DNA from: Viola odorata
Lineage: Eukaryota > Streptophyta > Magnoliopsida > Malpighiales > Violaceae
Assembly: GCA_963691705.1 (NCBI GenBank)
Contig: OY829539.1
Span: 25,094,407 to 25,158,406, forward strand
Reading direction: 5' to 3'
Length of the DNA stretch: 64,000 bases
Shown here: positions 56,448-64,000 of the stretch, in pieces
Layout of the letters: the number at the start of each line of letters is the position of its first letter
How positions within the stretch are numbered: position 1 is the stretch's first letter
Notes under the pieces: model-generated
Told to the model about the DNA's origin: nothing
The model's input: only the letters and a program-made list of their open reading frames with translations
Databases searched by the model: none
Program-made: the position numbers and the translations under genes

Positions 56448-58564
56448 TTAACCCCTTTCCCCTTCTGGGGCAGAAGGACCAATCCTGCCTTTGCTAACCT
56501 CATCCATCACGGTAGAAATATAATCAGCAACCTGGGCAGGGTCAGAAGAATTACCCTTGAAATGGGTTGTGAATCCAGAAACGAAGACTTCCAAGACCTT
56601 CTTCTTCCACCATTCCTCCTTTAATGATGTCCTAGCGGACTCCTCGTCTCGAGCTGATATCTCTTCGCGAAGAAGGAGATTTTTCTTCTTCTCCAGCACA
56701 AACTCTGCCTCCAGAACTTCCATCTTTGCTTTCCCGACAGACCTCTCTCTGTTCAATTCTTTCTGCGACTCATCGCAGAGACGTGTTAGCAACCTTGTCT
56801 GGTCTACCGCTTTTTCAAGCTGCACTTTCTTAACACACAGCGCATTGGAGAAATTGCGTAACTCGCGATCATGAATCTCGAACAGATAGTTTAGGTGACG
56901 GAAGCAATCCAGAGAATCATTCATCACATGGCGGAGACGGGCCGTCGGAGGAAGCTGAAGAAATTTCTCCTTCTCCTTCTGGGAGCCTAGCATCTCCCCT
57001 ATCAAAGGCGCAGTAAACTCGTCTCTGGAAAAAGGTTGGGGAACCCCGACAGCACGAAGACCATCAAAGCAGAATCCCTTCAAATTCATACGATAGGACG
57101 GGGTCTCGTTAGGGCCGCCATAAGAAAGATTGATTGAGGGAGCCGGAGAAGAACTCTGGGAAAAAACATTCATGATGGGAGAAAAGAATAGTTGTGGAAG
57201 GGGTTTAGGCGGTAGCCCAAGAGCTGAATCCGCAACAGAAGACGTGGCCACTACGTCAGGAATGCAATGAGAAATCGGAGAATCGGGAGCGTCAACTGTA
57301 GGAAGAGGACATGCCGTCGGTGGGACCTCCGCCTCGGTAGAGCAAGTGGCAGCCGGCGCCTCAGTAACTTTCACCGGTTGGGAGGCACTCGTCTCGGGCA
57401 AAACGGTAGGGATAGGAGCAGTTGCTGCATCTACAGAAGATGTCCCGGTGGCCTGCTCGTTCGTGGCCAATCGAGGTTTTTTCCGGCGCAAGGAAGAAGC
57501 GTGACAAAGGTCCGATTTGACATCCACATCCTCATCGTCACTAGCAATCACCCTCGTTGCGGTTGGGCTGGAGTTCGTCCTCTTGCGACGATCTGGTAGC
57601 CAATCTTCCACAAAGCAAGAAGCTCGGGTAGAGCTGACGGGCCTCCACCCTCCCCGGGCAATCGTCTTGACTCTCCTCCTCGGGGGTCGAACGCTACCCT
57701 GACTGGAGCCCTAAGCAGGGGGGGAGGCTGGTAAAGTTTGAAGTGGCGTTACATTTAAAGGACCGCCAGCGTCACTTGGGAGTTAACCGTTAGCATCTTA
57801 TAACAAAAGAAACGCGCAAAGACAAAAGCAAAGAGAGTGCGAAAAGAGGCAGACTCACCCATAGCACACTCCTCCAGAGGCTTGAACAAAGCAAAGTCGC
57901 GGATGCGGTAGTGAGTATCTTCGTCTAATAGGGAGTTAGCTTGCCCTAACTCAGCCCTGGTCAATATCGAGGGATTCGACCAAATGGGGCCTATCAGTTC
58001 CTGGTTGAAATTAAGACGCCACAAACGGGACGGTAGCTCCAGAATAAAGAAACTGCTTTTCCAATCAGCTACACCCTTCTTAAAGCCGTGAAAATGCTGC
58101 CAGAACGACTGCACGAACGCGTCATCCCATCGAGGAGTAATTTCGATTAAATAATTATGGCAATTCATACTAAAGAATTTGCGAAATAAATTGAGAGATG
58201 GGGTAGAAATGTTCTTCAACTTGCAAGCGCGAAGAAAAGCATAAACCGCACACCAGGAAGAGGGAGTTATCTGGGCAGGATTAAGGTTATACTCCCGCAA
58301 CAGTGTTAGTATCGATTCATGAACAGGAAAGCAGAAATCGTAAAGGAACATCTTAAAGTAAAGAAGCCTACTGTAACCCCATGCCGGATTATGGAGCCAC
58401 ATATCACTTCCAGGGGCAAAAGGCTCATACCCAGGAGGAAAGGAAATACCATGTTCCTCCAGTTCGGCTTTCAGAACCACATCGCATGTAAAAATACTGG
58501 GTGATTGCGCGACCTCTGGATCCATGGGTTTCCAGATAACCTGGCGAGGTCTATTTCTAGCCAT
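56448..58564 (-). pseudogene. Antisense Tat gene, copy 1 (PF04195-type plus coiled coil)
   Basis: Paralogue of the gene at 53501-55791. Exon 1 (58564-57859, MARNRPRQVIW) has the same domain plan: YDFCFPVHESILTLLREYNL, ITPSSWCAVYAFLRACKLKN, FFILELPSRLWRLNF. It ends LEECAMG at a 'gtgagt' donor placed exactly as in copy 2. The next exon starts near 57710 and reads a long frame to 56448: Ser/Thr/Pro-rich linker, then a coiled coil (VQLEKAVDQTRLLTRLCDES, EFVLEKKKNLLLREEISARD) and a C-terminal EGERG. The phase across the first intron does not match the obvious acceptor, so there is either another exon or a lesion. Function unknown. Confidence 0.68.
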
Positions 58565-59056
58565 AATAAACCAGCAAAAAGGAAAATCTGAGAAGGATTG
58601 AATTGGTACCTTGAAAGGGAAGATTTACAAAGGAATCGGCGGACGATGACAGGCGGCCGAAAAGATATTCGGGGAAGAAGACGAAGGAAGATAAGAGGAA
58701 AAATTCGAAGCAAGGGCAAAAGTTTTGAAAAAAGAAAATGGCCCTTCTTAAAGGATTAAAATGCCACCACATTAATTGAGCCACCAATCGCGCGGAGACG
58801 CGTGTAAAAAGAAGTTGACCACGTGGAAGCGCATTAAAGAAATTTAAAAAAGAGAAGTTATTCGTCGTGATTCCCCAAAAGGGCGACAGAGTTGACCCAG
58901 TCAAAGTAACTACGAAACGATTGCCTCGGCAAGGCCCACTGCCTGCGTTGGCTGTCAACAAGACCAGCAGGCTAACGAAAAATAACGACTAAAGAAAAAG
59001 GCAGAAAACATCATCTCATTCATAAAATGCCAACAAGCATATACAACACAAAGGCG
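58565..59056 (-). other. Upstream region of antisense copy 1
   Basis: Frames here (to 58961) are hydrophobic, Phe-rich and not convincing. The stretch probably contains the promoter or leader of the minus-strand gene at 58564. Confidence 0.35.
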
Positions 59057-59517
59057 TTAATCCTCATCAGCCCAGTCCGCGTCATAGCAGTAATCATAGT
59101 CCTCCGGGGACGATGGTAATCCACTGTTGTAGGAAAGGGAATTCTCGGCAGGTTTAGGCACAAGCTTTGTCGCGTGGGCTACCATCTTGTCATAACGGGC
59201 ACGAGAACTCTCCCCAATAGTAGAAGCCGCTGGCCTCAAATCAGTGCCATGAGTAAGAGCCTCTTTCTCGGAAGGAGGAGGAAGGGCAGACGGTGACGTC
59301 TCATCACCTTTCGGTAGCATCAGGTAGTGGGGCACAAAGCCGGCAAAGAAGGACTCAAAGGTCTGCTTCTTCACTTTCACTGGTTTCTTGCGACCCTGGC
59401 GTCTGGCAAGACACTTGGTAGGTCTCCACGGTGGTGTCAGAGGAGAATCATCCGAATCCGGCGAAGTCGGAGGAGTTGGCAAGGAATCACGCCTATAAAA
59501 ACCTGACATTCCAACCT
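59057..59517 (-). CDS. Antisense Tat ORF, unrecognised Pro/Ser-rich protein
   Basis: Minus-strand frame from ATG 59509 (MSGFYRRDSLPTPPTSPDSD), just after an acceptor-like 'cttttttgcag', to TAA at 59057. About 150 residues: a Pro/Ser/Asp-rich start, a basic patch (RRQGRKKPVKVKKQ), 'TFESFFAGFVPHYLMLP', and an acidic end (YDYCYDADWADED). There are no stops inside. I do not recognise the family. The acceptor suggests that it is an exon of a longer antisense transcript. Confidence 0.45.
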
Positions 59518-59954
59518 GCAAAAAAGCAAAGAGAAGGAAAGGATGAAGATGAACAGGGAAAGGGGAAAACATTTCCCTTAAATAGCCGAGGAAGCGCTCC
59601 GATCCTCGAGCGGATCTTGAGAAATCAATTAAAATGCCTGGGAAAAATAACCGCAATAGCAGAATCTGATCTGACACCAGCATACCTGCTCACTAAATGC
59701 GCCAATCAAAAGGCACCAAGTAACCACCCAACCACTTACCCCTGGAGAGGCGGCTTTGGGAACAGTTGAGTCAAAACATTCATTGCTAATTCCCGGAACA
59801 CAACCACTGAAATGGTACATCTCGAGGAAGACTCATTTTCAGTTGGGCTTGCCACCAACATATTTAGCCAATGCAGCAAGAAAATAAACGAGAAAAAAGA
59901 AGACTGGGAAAAGTAAAAACAACCATTTATTTATGGCCTGAGCGGCCTTAGCGT
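59518..59954 (-). other. Spacer between antisense Tat ORFs
   Basis: No gene recognised. It contains 'actcattttcagttgggctt' (about 59832), which recurs next to the 3' LTR at about 60570. Confidence 0.4.
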
Positions 59955-60395
59955 TCAGATATGTACATGGAAGCATAAGAGAGAAGCAACAAGAGGAAAC
60001 AAAGGCAGCGGCCAGGCATTGGACCCAACATCATCTTCCCCTGGCATGACGGGAATATCCCTCAAAGCGTCAGCGACGGAGGTCAGCTCAGCAGAGCAGG
60101 CCCTCATGCCCTTCAGGCAGCAGACCAGTAAGTCCTTCATCTGCTGCAACATCGAGGCAACCATATCAAGGTGAGCAGTAGTGGTGGCCAGCTTCGCCAA
60201 ACTCTCCAGAGGACTAAAGTCCTCCAGAGATACCCCCAGCTGTTTAGACAAAAGAGGGGTCAGTACCCCCTGCAGTTCCAGGACATTCTCTGAGGTCTTG
60301 GTGATCATCCTCTCCAGGAAGTCGATGTCCCCTTCAGTAAGGTTTTTCAAGGTCAAAGTTTTGGAGATCAGAAAATTTCGGGTCAGCTCATCCAT
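59955..60395 (-). CDS. Antisense Tat ORF, small helical protein of unknown role
   Basis: Minus-strand frame from ATG 60395 (MDELTRNFLISKTLTLKNLT) to the stop at 59955, about 146 residues with no stops inside. It is rich in Leu and short helices (TKTSENVLELQGVLTPLLSK, LDMVASMLQQMKDLLVCCLK) and ends in a hydrophobic segment. Not recognised. It sits next to the 3' LTR, so a promoter near the LTR could drive antisense transcription. A donor-like 'gtaagtttc' upstream hints at a leader intron. Confidence 0.45.
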   Translation of the reverse strand: MDELTRNFLISKTLTLKNLTEGDIDFLERMITKTSENVLELQGVLTPLLSKQLGVSLEDFSPLESLAKLATTTAHLDMVASMLQQMKDLLVCCLKGMRACSAELTSVADALRDIPVMPGEDDVGSNAWPLPLFPLVASLLCFHVHI

Positions 60396-60589
60396 GGTGA
60401 AATATGAAAAAGAAAGGGACGTGAAAATGCGAAGAAACTTACGCAGAAGAAACTTCAATTTATAGGCCCTGACAAAAACCGTCCGAACTACCTTCTGATA
60501 AGGAAACGCTCCGATATACGGAAGAGCACCTCGGGTGAAGAGGGCGTTAGCCCTTGGTAAACACTCGGGCTCATTTTCAGTTGGGCTTA

Positions 60590-61146
60590 TGATAACAATT
60601 CGCCTATCGGCAAGGGCATTTTCATCTTACACACTGAGAAGAGGGTACAACTACTGTTCCTACCGCAAAGACAGCATCGAGGCTATCGCCTCCCTCTATG
60701 TGACTAACGCTGGGATGGTCGACATCAGCGGGGGGGTCTTACACTCAACACTGTTATAACAGACGACGCTACCCCATCCCAGTCCAAGACAAGCTTCTCG
60801 TTTGGGGTGTAGGCATTGCCTCACATAGGTAACACCTACCCCGATAGCTCACTCCACCAACGGGGAATTCTAACCCCCTCCAACGAGAGCGTTAGCCCCT
60901 TATGATCCAGATCACTCAGAAACGCTCCATTGTCATCTATCAATACTTCCCCCACAATGGAGGAAGGTAAGTACGAATTACTGGCCCGAGCTCTGCCAAA
61001 TTCACTACACATACTGACTTAAGCATCGGAGTGTTTCCGCCGGATACCCCCTCCGGCGTATTGCAGGTACTGCGGACCGTCGTGGGAACTGATCTGAGAG
61101 GACCAATTTCTCCATATATCCTTCGGCAGAAGACAAATTCTTATCA
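60590..61146 (+). repeat. 3' LTR of the Tat element
   Basis: 557 bp, the same length as the 5' LTR, TGATAACAATTC...TTCTTATCA, followed by the GCAGG target duplication. Confidence 0.93.
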
Positions 61147-61340
61147 GCAGGAACAAAAATACCCTCAACTCTAGTGACGAGGAAGTCGAGTCAAGACTAC
61201 AATACACCACCAAGATCTCTGTGGACGAACCTCTTATCGCAATCTATGAGTCCCTTGTGGACGAGTGATAAGTTGTATTCCTACCCCATTTTCTATATCT
61301 TTTTACAACTAAATTTGATGCCCTCGACATGCAATCAAAT
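61147..61340 (+). repeat. Athila-like LTR, right part
   Basis: Continues the LTR interrupted at 45932. It contains 'tctgtggacgaacctctt' and 'gtcccttgtggacgagtg', wording characteristic of the end of Athila LTRs, and ends a few bases before the primer binding site. The exact LTR end within 61330-61340 is uncertain. Confidence 0.65.
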
Positions 61341-61342
61341 TT

Positions 61343-61359
61343 TGGCGCCGTTGCCGGGA
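61343..61359 (+). promoter_or_regulatory. Athila-type primer binding site
   Basis: TGGCGCCGTTGCCGGGA, the sequence typical of Athila-lineage elements (tRNA-Asp-type priming, by family knowledge). It marks the end of the Athila LTR. Confidence 0.8.
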
Positions 61360-61412
61360 TCTTTTAACGGTGTTTCTTGTAGTTTTGTTTTTATTTTTGT
61401 CTTTTGCAGTTG

Positions 61413-61697
61413 ATGACCAGGTCCTCAAAGGAAGCTTTACTACCTTTGAACCCGGAACTTACAAAAGCTGAGGCACAAAACAGAAAGAAAGCCAAGAGAA
61501 AGACTATCAGGGACGGAAACAGAATCTGGTCCCAACAACAATCTAGGCCAAGATTCACGCTCGGCTGAAAACCCAATACCAACCATGGAGGAAAACCAAG
61601 AAGAACAAACGATGAGAGAACAAAACAGGGGGGTAGAATGAGTGACCTACTCCTGTATTAATCTACCCCCGATGGCTAATGATTGGTCTATCAAGAC
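61413..61697 (+). pseudogene. Start of an Athila-type gag, truncated
   Basis: Begins MTRSSKEALLPLNPELTKAE, the usual Athila gag opening, about 50 bases after the primer site. It has a stop after FTLG (about 61564), then a shifted continuation with 'INLPPMANDWSIKT' before the second Tat LTR interrupts it at 61698. Confidence 0.65.
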
Positions 61698-62001
61698 TGA
61701 TAATTATTCATATACCCCCAGGGCATTTTAGTCCTGACAGGAGGTACCGTCATCTTCAGCTACTGTAGGGCCTGCCTGGCCTCCTGCTAGTCCTGCTACC
61801 GGGGGGTGGTCGACTTCAGCGGGGGGGACTCTCTCTCTCCACTCTCTCTCACTACGACTACTGACTTGATCGTCGGAGTATCTGCGCCGGGGACCCCCTC
61901 CGGCGCCTTGCAGGTGTATCGGCGGCGAGGACCACCCCCTCAGAAGTGAAGATCTCCAGGATCCTTCCTACCCCGGGTACAATCTCATCCGATTATTATC
62001 A
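61698..62001 (+). repeat. 5' LTR of the second Tat-related element (304 bp)
   Basis: Starts TGATAATTATTC and ends CCGATTATTATCA. It shares 'accccctccggcg.. ttgcaggt' and the TGATAA/TTATCA ends with the 557-bp LTRs, so it is a related but distinct family. The left flank 61693-61697 is AAGAC. Confidence 0.72.
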
Positions 62002-62004
62002 AAA

Positions 62005-62022
62005 TGGTGCTTTCATTGAGAG
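62005..62022 (+). promoter_or_regulatory. Primer binding site of the second Tat-related element
   Basis: TGGTGCTTTCATTGAGAG, two differences from the site at 46493-46510. Confidence 0.65.
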
Positions 62023-64000
62023 CATTTAGATCTTCAAGTGAGTTCCTTGAGATCTAAAGGCTCTCCTTTCTGTATGCATATTTATCTCCATCATTGCTGC
62101 TGGTTTTTCTATTTATGGGGATTTATCATATTATGATTCAAGTGCTACTCGGATTTCATTCATGATATGAATATATGTGATCAATATATTATTGAGAGTT
62201 ATTGTGGCGCACCAAAAAAGGATCAGATCTGGAAAATGGTGATTTAAGATTGCTTGTGTGTGATGATCTCAATCCATACCAATAATTTATTATTATATGT
62301 TCAAGAGAGAGATCGGATCGAAAAAAGAAAGAAAAGAGAGAGGCTGTGATTATCTTTGTTGTAAGATCATATCTGGAAAAGTAAGAGAGAGAGAGAGAGG
62401 GGTTTGACTTTTGTGTATGTTATTATTGAGTGTGTCAGAGCAAAATGACATCATCTTGGTATCCTCGCCTGAAGCGAGTCATGTAAGGATGCTGGGGCGG
62501 CTATAGTAACATTTCCAGTGGTTTAGCGAGATAACAGGGGTATAGATGAATCAAAGGGCAGGAGAGTGGAAAAGAGAAACTCTTGATAAATATGGGCCTT
62601 GAGGCCCATCGTTCTTTGCTGCCAGGCTTATCTCCAATCTTGAGCCGCCACCATTGCACGATTAAGGAGCAAGCTTGTCATGCCGCGACCATCGTCATCA
62701 TCAATTAATTGGATTATCAATTAAATCAATTAATTGAGACTTGCTGCTGTGTACAAGGAAAAAGACAAAAATAAAGAAAAAAGGAGATGTACAGAGAGAG
62801 AGATTGAGGCTTGTCGTGGAGCACCCTTAATTTGTGTTGCGATCATTGCTACGACAGAGGTAGCTGTGGCTACGATGATGACACATTTTCTTGGACAACT
62901 GTACCCTCCTGGTATTCAAGCGGTGCAAACGTTCGTCTGCCGCGATAGTAAGTGATAAGCGGCAAAAGCAGTAAACCGCAACAACGGTAGCGACTGATCA
63001 GAAGCAAGGGAGAGCAGAGATAATAAAGAAGAAGAGCGACACGTCACCATCTTTGCCCTTTCCGCATCAGTTAGCAGGTTCGGCATCTAAGTACCGTGCG
63101 GTTACCATTGATTCTAGAGCTACTCTGGTTTTAGCCTACCCTGCTGAAGAAGAAGAAGAGCAGCACCAGCGGTTGCATTCTGCAGTAGGGCAGCTAGGAG
63201 GCTGTCTGACAGAAACAAGCGACAGGGAGGGGTTAACGCTTCTGCACTGTCTTCATTTCTTTTGGGTGCTGCTGGGAAGTTGTTTGGCAGAGATGAGTGA
63301 TAGAGAGAAGTTAATGTGGACAGTTGTTAACGGGGCTGCAGGGCAGATAGCGACATAGCGACAAGTGTAGTAGCAGCGTGCACAATGGAAGCAAGCTTGT
63401 GGGAAAAGCTATGTCAACAGAGGGGCAAGTGACGGGTCAGAAATTCTTTTAAGTTAACGGGAAGCAGCATAATAGGAAAAGGAAGGCATGCCAGCAGCGG
63501 CATGCTATTGGAGCATGCAAAGATATCGCTCCGATAAATCCCCACAGCAACGACATGCAGATGACGCCCCTAAAGCATAAGAGGTTCACCTGACGCTAGT
63601 GACAGATTAGTATATAGGATCGGCTTAGCAATATAGCGGCAGCCAATGGTCCATCCATCCTTCTAGTAATGGCGTATGACAGGAAAGAAGAGATAACAAA
63701 GGTGACGGGAAAATAAGGCAAAGAGGAAGCAAGCCAACGGGAAAGGAAAGGGTGAACAGTGGCTGATGCCAATTAATTATGAAAATTCATATGATATTTA
63801 GAAAGCGTCAACGGTGCTTCCGCGTCATGGGAAGCTTCCGTGTGAACAATACCCGGAATAGCGAAGTGAGTAACAGTATCCGTGGGAGAAAATGCATTTC
63901 TGGCCAGATATATCTGGTTTCACGAGGAAAATCGTATCTTTTTCGTATGCACTCAGAATTCTGCGTATGATAGCTCGATTTTGATAAAATATGATTCGAT
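62023..64000 (+). other. Leader/interior of the second Tat-related element
   Basis: No gag domain recognised. Two open frames (62734-62955 and 63053-63358) have no family features; the latter repeats a motif (LTETSDREGL and LAEMSDREKL), suggesting a small internal duplication. A GA-rich run lies at about 62384-62400. Confidence 0.45.

Larger units (their letters stand above)
45933..61146 (+). mobile_element. Complete Tat-lineage Ty3/gypsy retrotransposon (15.2 kb)
   Basis: Two 557-bp LTRs (45933-46489 and 60590-61146) start TGATAACAAT and end TTCTTATCA. The insertion is flanked by a perfect GCAGG duplication (45928-45932 and 61147-61151). About 16-17 differences between the LTRs were counted by hand (about 3%). 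Interior order: primer site, gag-pol on plus (46576-52470), a tandem array (52560-53040), then minus-strand spliced genes (53.5-60.4 kb). The second, archaeal-type RNase H in pol and the antisense genes place it in the Tat lineage. Multiple stops disable gag-pol. Confidence 0.93.
44900..61697 (+). mobile_element. Athila-like retrotransposon fragment hosting a Tat element
   Basis: After removing the Tat element (45933-61146) the flanks join as one LTR-like sequence (44.9-45.93 kb plus 61147-61340), followed by an Athila-type primer site (61343-61359) and the start of an Athila-type gag (61413). It lies in the LINE and is cut at 61697 by another Tat element, so only its 5' LTR and gag start are in view. 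The left boundary with the LINE is approximate. Confidence 0.72.
61698..64000 (+). mobile_element. Second Tat-related element, 5' end only
   Basis: A short LTR (61698-62001) is followed by a Tat-like primer site and leader and runs past the window end, so its right half and target duplication cannot be seen. It interrupts the Athila gag. No gag or pol has started by 64000. Confidence 0.7.

Noticed and set aside
1..64000. tRNA, rRNA or other RNA genes
   Set aside because: No cloverleaf or rRNA sequence was seen; tRNA-like words are primer binding sites or SINE-like boxes.

Overview
The window is nuclear DNA of a flowering plant, most likely a eudicot. It has AT-rich intergenic sequence, spliced genes with GT-AG introns, and plant-specific protein families (F-box, FAR1-like transposase, Alfin-type PHD finger, GRF zinc finger). 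About three quarters of it is transposable elements, many nested in one another. Two host genes look intact: a multi-exon ASCH-domain gene (28.8-32.3 kb, 3' end unresolved) and a single-exon F-box gene (33.2-34.5 kb).

Left part (1-14.3 kb). After AT-rich sequence and an old LTR-like stretch comes an 11-kb minus-strand Ty3/gypsy element of the Tat/Ogre type (3205-14273). It has 2.4-kb LTRs, a primer binding site and a polypurine tract but no recognisable gag or pol. Its interior is largely a series of different tandem-repeat arrays.

Middle-left (14.9-27.5 kb). A Mutator-like element (MULE) is bounded by inverted repeats of about 250-290 bp. On the plus strand it carries a FAR1-type transposase whose last exon encodes an Alfin-like PHD finger. 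On the minus strand, convergent with it, it carries a GRF zinc-finger gene. This two-gene layout recalls MuDR. The transposase is split by a solo LTR (17000-23046, target duplication CATAC), itself split by a second solo LTR in the opposite orientation (19394-22939, target duplication CTTAG). The inner LTR holds a perfect inverted repeat with 50-bp arms.

Middle (27.5-40 kb). The two host genes lie here. To their right (37.6-40 kb) is a cluster of three gene fragments that keep their introns: a sucrase/ferredoxin-like 5' piece, the 3' half of an SDH2 iron-sulfur subunit gene, and a minus-strand two-exon fragment of a small membrane protein.

Right part (40.3-64 kb). A decayed LINE (ORF1 with an RRM-like region and a DUF4283-like domain; ORF2 with endonuclease and reverse transcriptase) is cut by an Athila-like element. 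The Athila LTR is interrupted by a complete 15.2-kb Tat element (45933-61146) with 557-bp LTRs, a perfect GCAGG target duplication, a decayed gag-pol with a second archaeal-type RNase H, and a long block of minus-strand spliced genes including two paralogous copies of a PF04195-type gene. The Athila gag is interrupted by a second, related Tat element that starts at 61698 and runs off the window.

Most stop codons in the LINE, Tat and MULE coding regions sit where Trp, Gln or Arg is expected, as methylcytosine decay would produce. All calls come from reading the sequence; no alignment or database search was run.
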